From: an uncultured Paraprevotella sp.
Lineage (GTDB): Bacteria > Bacteroidota > Bacteroidia > Bacteroidales > Bacteroidaceae
NCBI GenBank assembly: GCA_944320765.1
Contig: CALUIS010000006.1
Coordinates: 1 to 64,000, forward strand
Reading direction: 5' to 3'
Length of the DNA: 64,000 nucleotides
In this document: positions 16,547 through 24,948 of the stretch, one piece after another
Layout of the letters: the number at the start of each line of letters is the position of its first letter
How positions within the stretch are numbered: the first letter of the stretch is position 1
The notes under the pieces: model-generated
Database searches by the model: none
What the model was told of the DNA's origin: nothing
What the model saw: the letters and a program-made list of their open reading frames with translations, nothing else
Made by a program: the position numbers and the translations under genes

Positions 16547-18328
16547 ATGAAGAACATCAGAAATTTCTGTATCATTGCACATATCGACCACGGGAAGTCC
16601 ACGTTGGCTGACCGCTTGTTGGAATATACGAATACGGTAAAAATCACGGAAGGGCAGATGCTTGACGACATGGATTTGGAACGCGAACGCGGAATCACCA
16701 TCAAGAGCCACGCCATCCAGATGGAGTATACCTATAATAATGAAAAGTACATCCTGAACTTGATAGACACGCCGGGGCACGTGGACTTCTCTTATGAGGT
16801 CTCCCGTTCCATTGCGGCTTGCGAGGGGGCCTTGCTGGTGGTGGACGCCACGCAGGGCGTGCAGGCGCAGACCATTTCCAACCTGTATATGGCCATCGAC
16901 CATGACCTGGAGATTATTCCGGTCATCAACAAATGCGACATGGCGAACGCCATGCCGGAGGAGGTGGAGGACGAGATCGTGGACCTGCTGGGCTGCAAGC
17001 GCGAGGAGATCATCCGGGCGTCGGGGCGCACCGGGCAGGGGGTGGAAGACATCCTGAAGGCCGTGGTGGAGCGCATCCCCCATCCGGAAGGGGACGAGGA
17101 CGCCCCCTTGCAGGCGTTGATATTCGACTCCGTGTTCAATTCGTTCCGCGGCATCATTGCCTATTTCAAGATCGTGAACGGGAGTATCAGGTCGGGCGAC
17201 AAGGTGGCCTTCATCAATACCGGAAAGGAATATACGGCAGACGAAGTGGGGGTGCTGAAGATGGAGATGTGCCCCCGCAAGGAGCTGCATTGCGGCGACG
17301 TGGGCTACATCGTGTCGGGCATCAAGACGGCCACGGAGGTGAAGGTGGGCGACACCATCACGCGTGTGGACCGCCCCTGCGACAAGGCCATCTCCGGTTT
17401 TGAGGAAGTCAAGCCGATGGTGTTTGCCGGGCTTTACCCGATAGAGACCGAGGATTTCGAGAACCTTCGCGCCTCGTTGGAAAAACTGCAACTGAACGAC
17501 GCGTCCCTGACGTTCCAGCCGGAATCTTCCGTGGCGCTGGGCTTCGGTTTCCGTTGCGGTTTCCTGGGGCTGCTCCACATGGAGATCGTGCAGGAGCGTC
17601 TGGACCGCGAGTTCAACATGGATGTGATTACCACGGTGCCCAATGTGTCTTATCTGGTGTATGACAAGCAAGGCGGGGTGAAGGAGGTGCACAATCCGGC
17701 AGGTATGCCCGACGTGACGCTGATAGACCATATCGAGGAACCTTATATCAAGGCTTCCATCATCACGACGAGCAACTTCATCGGTCCTATCATGACCTTG
17801 TGCCTGGGCAAGCGCGGCGAGCTGCTGAAGCAGGAGTATATCAGCGGGAACCGTGTGGAACTCCAGTACAGCCTGCCGTTGGGTGAGATTGTGATAGATT
17901 TTTACGACAAGCTGAAAAGTATCTCCAAGGGGTATGCTTCGTTCGACTACCATCAGGACGGGTTCCGTCCGTCCAAGCTGGTGAAGCTGGACATCCTGCT
18001 GAACGGGGAGCCGGTGGACGCCCTGTCCACGCTGACGCACATCGACAATGCGGTGGATTTCGGGCGGCGCATGTGCGAGAAGCTGAAGGAACTGTTGCCC
18101 CGCCAGCAGTTCGACATCGCCATACAGGCGGCCATCGGCGCCAAGATTATCGCCCGCGAGACGGTGAAGCAGCTGCGCAAGGATGTGACCGCAAAATGTT
18201 ATGGCGGCGACGTGAGCCGGAAAAGGAAGCTGCTGGAAAAGCAGAAGAAGGGGAAGAAACGGATGAAGCAGATAGGCAACGTGGAGGTGCCGCAGAAAGC
18301 CTTCCTGGCGGTGTTGAAGTTGGATTAA
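16547..18328 (+). CDS. lepA: Elongation factor 4 (LepA), ribosome back-translocase
   Basis: A 593-residue translational GTPase. ATG 16547 gives [19 protein letters not shown], whose P-loop AHIDHGKS is the family hallmark; the switch-II motif reads [12 protein letters not shown] and the base-recognition motif NKCD. Domain II, the EF-G-like domains, and the LepA-specific C-terminal domain (about 490-593, ending [20 protein letters not shown]) are all present. It acts on stalled or mistranslocated ribosomes at the membrane or cytosol interface. The Crp/Fnr gene begins 22 bases downstream, so they may be co-transcribed. Confidence 0.97.
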   Translation: MKNIRNFCIIAHIDHGKSTLADRLLEYTNTVKITEGQMLDDMDLERERGITIKSHAIQMEYTYNNEKYILNLIDTPGHVDFSYEVSRSIAACEGALLVVDATQGVQAQTISNLYMAIDHDLEIIPVINKCDMANAMPEEVEDEIVDLLGCKREEIIRASGRTGQGVEDILKAVVERIPHPEGDEDAPLQALIFDSVFNSFRGIIAYFKIVNGSIRSGDKVAFINTGKEYTADEVGVLKMEMCPRKELHCGDVGYIVSGIKTATEVKVGDTITRVDRPCDKAISGFEEVKPMVFAGLYPIETEDFENLRASLEKLQLNDASLTFQPESSVALGFGFRCGFLGLLHMEIVQERLDREFNMDVITTVPNVSYLVYDKQGGVKEVHNPAGMPDVTLIDHIEEPYIKASIITTSNFIGPIMTLCLGKRGELLKQEYISGNRVELQYSLPLGEIVIDFYDKLKSISKGYASFDYHQDGFRPSKLVKLDILLNGEPVDALSTLTHIDNAVDFGRRMCEKLKELLPRQQFDIAIQAAIGAKIIARETVKQLRKDVTAKCYGGDVSRKRKLLEKQKKGKKRMKQIGNVEVPQKAFLAVLKLD

Positions 18329-18350
18329 CCTTTTAAAACCTACTATAGCT

Positions 18351-18995
18351 ATGGATTTAAGACGCGACGTGGCTCGTGAGATAGCCCGTATTTATTGCCG
18401 TTTGACCCCGGCAGGGATAGAAGCCTTGTCCGAGATACTTGTGCCGTTCAAGTATGCCAAGGGCGATGTGGTTTTGCCCGAGGGGGAGACTTGCCGGCAC
18501 ATGTATTTCGTGGAACGCGGGATGGTGCGGCAATATTATTACAAGGGAGGCCGTGACGTGACGGAACACTTCTCGTACGAAGGGCGTATCGTCATCTGCA
18601 TCGAGAGCTTCCTGAAGCAGGAGCCTTCACGGCTGATTGTGGAGGCTTTGGAGAACAGCCGCCTGTATGGCATCCCGTACGACGCCTTGCAGGAGCTGGC
18701 TGACGGGAACAAGGAGATAGAGCTGTTGTTCCGCAAGATCATGGAACATGCGCTCATCAGCTCGCAAGTGTATGCCGACAGCCAGCGTTTCGAGAATGCT
18801 ACGGAACGCTACCTGCGCTTGTTGAACACCAAACCGGAAATCTTGTTGCGCGCCCCGATGCTGCATGTGGCATCCTATCTGCAGATGTCGCCGGAGACGC
18901 TGAGCCGCGTGCGGGCCGCCCATCTGGAAGAGGCCAAAAAGGAGAAGGATGAGGCTTCTGCCAAACCCGACCCGTCGTCCTTGCCCCGTCCTTAG
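18351..18995 (+). CDS. Crp/Fnr family transcriptional regulator
   Basis: A 214-residue protein with an N-terminal cyclic-nucleotide-binding-type beta barrel (about 20-125; GDVVLPEGETCRHMYFVERG) and a C-terminal helix-turn-helix (LHVASYLQMSPETLSRVR). There is no Fnr-type N-terminal cysteine cluster, so oxygen sensing by iron-sulfur is unlikely; the effector is unknown. The extreme C-terminus is charged and proline-rich. A 12-bp stem terminator follows at 19091. Its target genes cannot be inferred here. Confidence 0.88.
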   Translation: MDLRRDVAREIARIYCRLTPAGIEALSEILVPFKYAKGDVVLPEGETCRHMYFVERGMVRQYYYKGGRDVTEHFSYEGRIVICIESFLKQEPSRLIVEALENSRLYGIPYDALQELADGNKEIELLFRKIMEHALISSQVYADSQRFENATERYLRLLNTKPEILLRAPMLHVASYLQMSPETLSRVRAAHLEEAKKEKDEASAKPDPSSLPRP

Positions 18996-19090
18996 GGGAG
19001 GGGCCATATACCCGAATGAGTACCGTGAGCAAGGTGCCGGATGGGTTGGAAGGCTTGGCGGAAGTCCGTTGAGGCCGGCGGGAAATAAGG

Positions 19091-19138
19091 AAAGCGGGAC
19101 ACCACATCCAACCGCGAAGTGTCCCGCTTTCTTCTTCT
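19091..19138. terminator. Bidirectional terminator between the Crp/Fnr and acyl-CoA ligase genes
   Basis: A perfect 12-bp stem, AAAGCGGGACAC (19091-19102) with 19119-19130, is followed by CTTCTTCT on the plus strand and sits between converging genes. Confidence 0.85.
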
Positions 19139-19155
19139 AATTTAGGGGGGATGGG

Positions 19156-20820
19156 TCATATTTCCACATCTGTGTATAAGTAGCGTTTGATGCTTTTCTT
19201 GGGTGTCTTTTCAAACTCGTCGCGGAATACCTTGATGCCGGACAGCTGCGAATATCCGGGCAGCATGCGGTTGAGTTCCGTGCGGTTCTGTTCCATCACG
19301 TCGGCCAGGTCTTCGTCTTGCAGTCCGAGGTTATGGGCCTCCTCGTAATCGGGATGCACCAGACCGTAAAGCTTGTCTCCTTTCTGTATGACGATGCTCT
19401 CGTTGACCAATGCCAGCGTGTTGAGCTGGTCCTCGATTTCCTCAGGATAGATGTTTTGCCCGTTGGACCCCAAGAGCATGTTTTTGCTCCGTCCTTTGAT
19501 GAAAAGGTTTCCGTTCTCGTCCATGACGCCGAGGTCTCCTGTGTGGTACCAGCCCTCCCGCAAGGTTTCGCGGGTGGCGTCCTCGTTCTTGTAATACCCC
19601 GACATGACGTTCGCGCCCCGTGCCAGGATTTCGCCGACGATGTTTTGCGGGTCTTCGCTGTCTATTTTGATTTCCATGCGCGGGGCGGATTTGCCGCATG
19701 AACCGAGCTTGAAGTGGTGCCAGTCGGCGTAGGAGATGATGGGGGCGCATTCGGTTGTTCCATAGCCGACGGTGTAATTGAAGCCGATGTCGTGGAGCAG
19801 TGTCTCGATTTCGCGGTTGAATGCCGCGCCTCCGATGATAATCTCATAGAAGTTCCCGCCGAAGGCCGCCTTGAGCTGTTCGCAAATCTTGTCTTTGATT
19901 TTTTGGCGCACCAACGGTATCTTCAGCAGCATCTTCACTGTAGTGCCTTGTATCTTGGGCAGCACCGCCTTGCGGATGATTTTCTCTATGATGAGGGGGA
20001 CGGCGATGATGATGCGCGGCTTCAGTTCCGCAAATGCGCCGAACAAGACGTTGGGTGAAGGGTTCTTGGTCAGGAAGTAGATGTGGCAGCCGTAGCAGAA
20101 CTCAAAGATGAACTCAAATGCCATGCCATACATGTGGGCCATGGGGAGCATGGAAATCACGTTGTCTCCTGGCTGGATATGCGGCCCCAACACCTCCTTG
20201 GCGAATTCCAGGTTCGACCATAGGGCGCGGTAGGGTATCATGACTCCTTTTGAATGGCTTGTCGTGCCCGAGGTGTAGTTGATGACGGCCAGTTCGTCCG
20301 CACTTCCTTTATAGTAAGAGATGTGGTGCTTGCGGAAGTTCATGGGGTAGCGTTCGCCGAACAGCTGGTTCAGGTGTTCGCGCGCGTAGATGACCTTTTC
20401 CGTCCGTCCCACCAGCAGGGAGTAGTCCGCTATGTTGATGATGCCTTCCAGATGGGGCATTTGTTCTGCACTCAGCTCCTTCCAGACGGTGTCTCCCACA
20501 AAAAGCAGTTTGGCTTCGCTATGGTTGACGATGTGGTAAATCTGGTCGGCCTTGAATTCGTGCAGGATAGGGACGGCCACCGCGCCATATGTCAGGGTGG
20601 CGAAGAAGACGGCACCCCAATGTGCGCTGTTTCGTCCGCAAAGTGCGATCCTGTCTCCTTGTTTCACATTGCTGTACTCGAAGATGATGTGAAGTTTCTC
20701 TATGAGCCGGGCTATATCCTTATATTGGAACGTTTCGCCTTTATAATCAGACAAAGCATCAAGATTCCAGTATTCCTTGATGCTTTGTTCGACTTGTTCG
20801 TTAAAATTAGGGTTTCCCAT
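19156..20820 (-). CDS. AMP-binding long-chain fatty acid--CoA ligase
   Basis: A 554-residue adenylate-forming enzyme that would activate fatty acids to acyl-CoA through acyl-AMP. The ATP-binding motif INYTSGTTSHSKGVM, the GYGTTECAP motif, the GWYHTGDLGVMDENGNLFIKG region and the C-terminal catalytic lysine region KTPKKSIKRYLY are all present. No transmembrane segment is obvious; enzymes of this type associate with the inner membrane. It has its own -7 element on the minus strand (20844-20851). Chain-length specificity is not readable. Confidence 0.92.
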   Translation of the reverse strand: MGNPNFNEQVEQSIKEYWNLDALSDYKGETFQYKDIARLIEKLHIIFEYSNVKQGDRIALCGRNSAHWGAVFFATLTYGAVAVPILHEFKADQIYHIVNHSEAKLLFVGDTVWKELSAEQMPHLEGIINIADYSLLVGRTEKVIYAREHLNQLFGERYPMNFRKHHISYYKGSADELAVINYTSGTTSHSKGVMIPYRALWSNLEFAKEVLGPHIQPGDNVISMLPMAHMYGMAFEFIFEFCYGCHIYFLTKNPSPNVLFGAFAELKPRIIIAVPLIIEKIIRKAVLPKIQGTTVKMLLKIPLVRQKIKDKICEQLKAAFGGNFYEIIIGGAAFNREIETLLHDIGFNYTVGYGTTECAPIISYADWHHFKLGSCGKSAPRMEIKIDSEDPQNIVGEILARGANVMSGYYKNEDATRETLREGWYHTGDLGVMDENGNLFIKGRSKNMLLGSNGQNIYPEEIEDQLNTLALVNESIVIQKGDKLYGLVHPDYEEAHNLGLQDEDLADVMEQNRTELNRMLPGYSQLSGIKVFRDEFEKTPKKSIKRYLYTDVEI

Positions 20821-20843
20821 TGCACAGGTTTTTAATCTTTGTG

Positions 20844-20851
20844 CAAAACTA
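20844..20851 (-). promoter_or_regulatory. -7 promoter element for the acyl-CoA ligase gene
   Basis: CAAAACTA on the plus strand reads TAGTTTTG on the minus strand, 24 bases before the start codon. Confidence 0.65.
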
Positions 20852-20887
20852 AGGAGAAAAAATGATTAAAGCAAGCATTGCATACAT

Positions 20888-21559
20888 TTAATACATTCTC
20901 TCGCCGAATATTTTGCTTCCCACCCTGATCAGCGTGCTTCCTTCTTCCAAGGCGACGGGGTAGTCGTGGCTCATTCCCCAGGAGCATTCCTTGAAGCAGG
21001 GGCGGTCGGCGAACGCGCCGGCCTTGAGTTCGTTGAAAAGGCCGTGGGCCAGACGGAACTCCGCGCGGACCTGTTCCATGTCGTCGGTGTTGGATGCCAT
21101 GCACATCAGGCCGCATATAGGGGCGTGTGCCAGCGGCTTCCAGGAGCCTTCAGCCGCAAACTCGCGGCATTCGTCCGGCGTGAATCCGAATTTAGTCTCC
21201 TCTTTCGCCACATGAAGCTCAAGCAGGCAGGGGATGGTTCTTCCGGCTTTTTCGGCTTGTTTGTCTATCTCGCGGAGCAGCTTCATCGAGTCCACGGCAT
21301 GTATCATGGCCACAAAGGGGGCGATGTATTTTACTTTGTTGGTCTGGAGGTGTCCGATAAAATGCCATTCGATGTCTTTCGGGAGAAGTTCGCGTTTGCG
21401 GCAAAGTTCCTGTGCGTGGCTTTCCCCGAAGATGCGTTGCCCCGCTTTATATGCTTCCTCGATGCTGCTTTCGGGATGGAACTTGGATACGGCCACCAAT
21501 CGGGCACCTTGTGGAAGTGTGGCCGTGATATTCTTGATTTCGTCCTGGATCTGTGACAT
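20888..21559 (-). CDS. yggS: YggS/PROSC family pyridoxal-phosphate homeostasis protein
   Basis: A 223-residue single-domain alanine-racemase-fold protein. The PLP lysine is K26 in VAVSKFHP, followed by GESHAQEL, HFIGHLQTNK, the phosphate-binding MGMS-like segment CSWGMSHDYPVALEEGST and IRVGSKIFGER. Family members buffer free PLP and affect amino-acid and keto-acid balance; they are not enzymes in the usual sense. It begins 23 bases after the DUF4494 gene, so the two likely form a transcript from the promoter at 22085-22092. Confidence 0.93.
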   Translation of the reverse strand: MSQIQDEIKNITATLPQGARLVAVSKFHPESSIEEAYKAGQRIFGESHAQELCRKRELLPKDIEWHFIGHLQTNKVKYIAPFVAMIHAVDSMKLLREIDKQAEKAGRTIPCLLELHVAKEETKFGFTPDECREFAAEGSWKPLAHAPICGLMCMASNTDDMEQVRAEFRLAHGLFNELKAGAFADRPCFKECSWGMSHDYPVALEEGSTLIRVGSKIFGERMY

Positions 21560-21582
21560 TTCCGTAGGCTTAAGGCGTTGAG

Positions 21583-22053
21583 TTAGGCATCCGGAAATTC
21601 CGGTTTTGCATCGGTCTCTGCTTTGTAGTGGAAGATGTCCATGATAGGCGTTTCCGCGATGGATACGATGACGTAATCGGCCATGGTGCCTTCCATACCC
21701 TTGTCCAGGCGCTTCACGGCGTCCCTCAAGTCGGCGGCCTGAATTAGCATGTTCTGGTTGCTTCTTTTCTCCGCCCCGCTTTTTTCATCTAACGTGATAA
21801 AAGCCACCTTGGCCTTGAACCAACGGTCGGCAGCCTCCTCGTCCGCCTCAAAAAGTTCGGCGTACTTGGCCCTCTTGATGTCGGTCACCTGAAAATCGCC
21901 GGACATGAAAGGTTCTATTTCTTCAATGAAACGCTTTTCGGCTTCCGTGAAGCTCAGCGCATCTACCAAATAAGGTTCGGTTACTTTCTTGACCAGGCCG
22001 TTTTCCAATGTCTTTTCGTATCTGACTTTGCATTCAAACCATTCGCTCATCAT
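21583..22053 (-). CDS. DUF4494 domain-containing protein
   Basis: A 156-residue cytoplasmic-looking protein starting MMSEWFECKVRYEKTLENG, with EPYLVDALSFTEAEKRF and MADYVIVSIAETPIMDIFHY. This matches the Bacteroidota family DUF4494, whose members have no known function. There is no signal peptide or membrane segment. Position upstream of yggS and a shared promoter suggest co-expression but do not show the job. Confidence 0.85.
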   Translation of the reverse strand: MMSEWFECKVRYEKTLENGLVKKVTEPYLVDALSFTEAEKRFIEEIEPFMSGDFQVTDIKRAKYAELFEADEEAADRWFKAKVAFITLDEKSGAEKRSNQNMLIQAADLRDAVKRLDKGMEGTMADYVIVSIAETPIMDIFHYKAETDAKPEFPDA

Positions 22054-22084
22054 AGATTCTAAGTTTATCAGGATAAAAACAGCA

Positions 22085-22092
22085 CAAAGTTA
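22085..22092 (-). promoter_or_regulatory. -7 promoter element for the DUF4494-yggS unit
   Basis: CAAAGTTA on the plus strand reads TAACTTTG on the minus strand, 32 bases before the start at 22053. Confidence 0.65.
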
Positions 22093-22182
22093 CACGATAA
22101 TTCTTAAATCCGTGCAGTTTGCCGCTTAAAAAGAACGGTATGAAAAAGAAAAACGGAAGAAAAGGTGGCTTTGGGCGGTCGG

Positions 22183-22452
22183 CTATCTCCGTCGTCTGAA
22201 GATACGGCGCAGGTTGTGGGCCACTCTCATGCCCATCATCACTCCGTCGTAGATGGCCATGCCTTGGTCCACCATACTCATGAAATTCCCCCATTTCGAG
22301 GCCGGCTTTTTCGGGGGGGCAAACAAGCCTTTCACGGAAGCCCTGATATAGTCCCGGCTTGCATTTAACTGGCTTCTTACTTCAGCCTTGCGGATACGTA
22401 TGGCCTGTAGGGCATCTTGAGGGGCGGATGTGGGAATATTATTCGTTGTCAT
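22183..22452 (-). CDS. Small basic hypothetical protein, third gene of the YtxH-holin trio
   Basis: An 89-residue protein, starting MTTNNIPTSAPQDALQAIRI and ending in a run of arginines (NLRRIFRRRR). A weakly amphipathic middle part (WGNFMSMVDQGMAIYDGVMMGM) may lie on the membrane. Its first 14 bases overlap the end of the holin-like gene, so it is translationally linked. No named family is recognised. The trio order YtxH, holin-like, this gene suggests an envelope-associated role. Confidence 0.7.
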   Translation of the reverse strand: MTTNNIPTSAPQDALQAIRIRKAEVRSQLNASRDYIRASVKGLFAPPKKPASKWGNFMSMVDQGMAIYDGVMMGMRVAHNLRRIFRRRR

Positions 22453-22804
22453 TTTCTTTTAGGATAAGTCTGGCCATGAATCGCGCGATAGGCTGGAACA
22501 CCAGACGGTCGCGGTTAAGGTAGAAGATGAAAGCCACGATGGCGATGAATGCGGCAATGAGGCTGAATCCCAGCGAAAGGCTTTCCAAAACCCCGCCTAA
22601 ATAATAGGCCAAGGCAAAAGCCGCGAACAACAGGACAATGGACCCTAACAGTAACACCACGGCCACAGCCACGGCCACAGAGAGGATGACTGTGATTTTT
22701 TCGGTGGCATCCAACTTGACAAACTCTTTTTGAAGCTCAAGGTATTTTTTGAACTCCAAGAAGAGTTTGCCAATGCTTTCTATGTTTTTACTGCTGGAAA
22801 ACAT
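22439..22804 (-). CDS. Phage holin family-like membrane protein
   Basis: A 121-residue protein with an N-terminal amphipathic helix, two transmembrane segments (about 38-66 and 74-95) and a basic cytoplasmic tail (FMARLILKENDNE). This layout fits the holin-X type superfamily (PF07332), which in free-living bacteria is a chromosomal envelope protein and not a lysis protein. No phage genes are near. It lies between YtxH and a small basic protein in one transcript. Confidence 0.8.
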   Translation of the reverse strand: MFSSSKNIESIGKLFLEFKKYLELQKEFVKLDATEKITVILSVAVAVAVVLLLGSIVLLFAAFALAYYLGGVLESLSLGFSLIAAFIAIVAFIFYLNRDRLVFQPIARFMARLILKENDNE

Positions 22805-22816
22805 ATATTCCCCCGA

Positions 22817-23026
22817 TTATACTTCCTCTGCCGATTTGATTTCGTCTGCGATTTCGTCTACGAGAGAGTCCATTTCCTTGCGGTTGAGCTTGATTCCACG
22901 TTTACGCAAGGCTTCTGCGATCTTGTCGCGGGTCTCGGTGCCTTTTTCCGGGGCGAATAAGATACCTATTGCTGCACCTACGGCTGCGCCGCCTATGAAT
23001 GCTGCCAAAAAACTTAATGCTTTCAT
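22817..23026 (-). CDS. YtxH domain-containing protein
   Basis: A 69-residue protein: a glycine/alanine-rich transmembrane helix (FLAAFIGGAAVGAAIGILFAP) followed by the YtxH signature APEKGTETRDKIAEAL and an amphipathic helix. YtxH-type proteins are usually stress-induced envelope proteins. It is the first gene of the trio driven from the promoter at 23060-23067. Confidence 0.88.
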   Translation of the reverse strand: MKALSFLAAFIGGAAVGAAIGILFAPEKGTETRDKIAEALRKRGIKLNRKEMDSLVDEIADEIKSAEEV

Positions 23027-23059
23027 AATGCTTGTATTTAATTAAAGTGATAACGTTTA

Positions 23060-23067
23060 CAAAGTTA
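23060..23067 (-). promoter_or_regulatory. -7 promoter element for the YtxH-holin trio
   Basis: CAAAGTTA on the plus strand reads TAACTTTG on the minus strand, 34 bases before the YtxH start. Confidence 0.65.
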
Positions 23068-23181
23068 TAAATTCTTTTGAAACTATCCTCATGTTTGCTG
23101 CTTTTTTTTGAATATTTTTTTTGCCGCGTTGATTTAACCTTTTTTTTGTGTGGCCCTTTCCCCCTTATATAAATAATATGT

Positions 23182-23189
23182 ACCTTTGT
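23182..23189 (+). promoter_or_regulatory. -7 promoter element for the SPOR lipoprotein gene
   Basis: TACCTTTG matches TAnnTTTG, 94 bases before the start codon at 23283. Confidence 0.65.
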
Positions 23190-23282
23190 CTCTTAATGTG
23201 GGCCGGATGGAATGAGGGGAGCCGTGTGACGGATGCCATGTGAATTGGGAATCTTATATAATAATATAGAGTAAAAAGAAGT

Positions 23283-23780
23283 ATGAAAAAGTTTTTTGTG
23301 ATGGGATTGGGGTTGAGTGTGGCTTTTGCCATGACCTCTTGCAAGTCTTCGGAAAGTGCTTATAAAAAGGCGTATGAAAAGGCCAAGCAGCAGCAAGTGG
23401 TGGCTGCGGAGCAGGAGCCGGTGCAGACTCAGCCTGCGACACAAGTGGAAGTGACTCCGGTGACTCCTCCGGCCGCGGCGACCACGACGCCTGTGGACGT
23501 GAATACGGTGAAAGTGCAGCCGGAGAACGTGACGGTCGTTTCGGGCAGTGGATTGAAGGCATACAGTGTCGTATGCGGAAGCTTCAGCCTGAAGGCGAAT
23601 GCCGAGGGGCTGCAGAAGACGCTGGCCAATGCTGGATACAACGCCCAAGTGGCTTACAACGGCGAGAAGAACATGTACCGCGTGGTGGCCTCCACATTCG
23701 ACGACAAGGCGGCCGCCGTACAGTCCCGCGATGTGTTGCGCGCCACTTATCCTGATGCGTGGCTGCTTTTGTCCAAGTGA
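23283..23780 (+). CDS. SPOR domain-containing lipoprotein
   Basis: A 165-residue protein with a lipoprotein signal (MKKFFVMGLGLSVAFAMTSC, Cys20), a low-complexity linker rich in Gln, Pro, Thr and Val (about 40-85), and a C-terminal SPOR domain at about 92-165 (YSVVCGSFSLKANAEGLQKT). SPOR domains bind denuded peptidoglycan glycan strands at division sites, so septal localisation is likely. It has its own promoter. Confidence 0.9.
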   Translation: MKKFFVMGLGLSVAFAMTSCKSSESAYKKAYEKAKQQQVVAAEQEPVQTQPATQVEVTPVTPPAAATTTPVDVNTVKVQPENVTVVSGSGLKAYSVVCGSFSLKANAEGLQKTLANAGYNAQVAYNGEKNMYRVVASTFDDKAAAVQSRDVLRATYPDAWLLLSK

Positions 23781-23919
23781 TAGGTTCAGAACATAATATG
23801 GAATAAGCAGTCGCACGGGGACGGCCGGATGGTCTGTTCCCGTGCGTCGTGTTTCCATGCCGGGGAGGTTATTAAGATTTATTTGTCATTGCCTCCACGC
23901 TTTTTTCATTGGTTTTCAT

Positions 23920-23927
23920 TAATTTTG
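23920..23927 (+). promoter_or_regulatory. -7 promoter element for the ruvX-def-TPR unit
   Basis: TAATTTTG matches TAnnTTTG and ends only 8 bases before the ATG at 23936, so the leader would be a few bases at most. Confidence 0.6.
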
Positions 23928-23935
23928 CGGCTCAG

Positions 23936-24358
23936 ATGGGCAGGATTTTATCCATAGACTACGGACGAAAGCGGACGGGTATCGCGGTGACGGACCCTTT
24001 GCAGTTGATTGCCAACGGATTGACGACCGTGGCGACCGCTTCGGTCGTGGATTACCTTCAGGATTATGTCCGGCGCGAGAGTGTGGAACGCATCGTGGTG
24101 GGGCTTCCGAGGCAGGCCAACGGGGCGGATTCGGAGAATATGGCGCGGGTGCGGGCTTTCGTGAACCGCCTGCGCAAGGTGATGCCGGAGATTCCGGTGG
24201 AGTTCTTTGACGAGCGTTTCACGTCCGTCCTGGCACATCAGGCCATGTTGGAAGGAGGGCTTCGGAAGAAGGCCCGTCAGGACAAGGCTTTGGTGGATGA
24301 AATCAGTGCGACGATAATCCTGCAAGGATGGATGGAGTCCCGCATGAATAAAATGTAA
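23936..24358 (+). CDS. ruvX: YqgF/RuvX family Holliday-junction resolvase-like nuclease
   Basis: A 140-residue RNase H-fold protein starting [20 protein letters not shown], with the acidic catalytic Asp in [18 protein letters not shown], and [15 protein letters not shown] near the C-terminus. Homologues take part in 16S rRNA 5'-end maturation and were proposed as Holliday-junction resolvases. Its stop overlaps a possible def start in TAATG, and def and the TPR gene follow without gaps, indicating one transcript. Confidence 0.92.
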   Translation: MGRILSIDYGRKRTGIAVTDPLQLIANGLTTVATASVVDYLQDYVRRESVERIVVGLPRQANGADSENMARVRAFVNRLRKVMPEIPVEFFDERFTSVLAHQAMLEGGLRKKARQDKALVDEISATIILQGWMESRMNKM

Positions 24359-24387
24359 TGGTAGACGATAGAAAAGTAAACAAGAAG

Positions 24388-24948
24388 ATGGTTTTGCCGA
24401 TTTATACGTATGGCCAGCCGGTGTTGAGAAAGGTGGCCGAAGACATTGCTCCGGACTATCCGGAGTTGGGTGCTTTGATTGAAAACATGTACGAGACGCT
24501 GGAGCGTTCCGATGGCATCGGATTGGCGGCTCCGCAGGTGGGGCTTGCCATCCGCCTGGTGGTCATTAACCTGGATCTGATTTCGGACGACCTGCCCGAA
24601 TACAAAGGTTTTGTTCATGCTTTCATCAATCCTCATATCGTGGAATATGATGATACAGAGACGGAGTCCATGGAGGAAGGCTGCCTGAGCCTGCCGGGCA
24701 TCCATGAGCCGGTGCGGCGTCCCAAACGTATTCATGTGACTTACCTGGATGAGGATTTCCAGCCTCATGACGAGTGGGTGGAGGGTTATCTGGCTCGTGT
24801 CATGCAGCATGAGTTCGACCACTTGGACGGCAAGATGTTTATAGACCGCCTTTCCATGCTGCGCAAGCAGATGATTAAAGGAAAGCTCGGCAATTTGCTG
24901 AAAGGCGATTTCCGTTGCACCTATAAGGTCAAGACTAAAAAGCAATAA
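24388..24948 (+). CDS. def: Peptide deformylase
   Basis: A 186-residue metalloenzyme that removes the N-formyl group from nascent proteins. All three family motifs are present: [18 protein letters not shown] and the metal-binding QHEFDHLDG. The ATG at 24388 gives [15 protein letters not shown], the standard family N-terminus; an in-frame ATG at 24358, overlapping the ruvX stop, would add ten residues and cannot be excluded. The stop overlaps the next gene's start in TAATG. Confidence 0.95.
   Translation: MVLPIYTYGQPVLRKVAEDIAPDYPELGALIENMYETLERSDGIGLAAPQVGLAIRLVVINLDLISDDLPEYKGFVHAFINPHIVEYDDTETESMEEGCLSLPGIHEPVRRPKRIHVTYLDEDFQPHDEWVEGYLARVMQHEFDHLDGKMFIDRLSMLRKQMIKGKLGNLLKGDFRCTYKVKTKKQ

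Noticed and set aside
22439..22804. Holin-like gene as evidence of a prophage
   Set aside because: No endolysin, capsid, integrase or terminase gene is nearby, and it pairs with YtxH as in chromosomal envelope cassettes.
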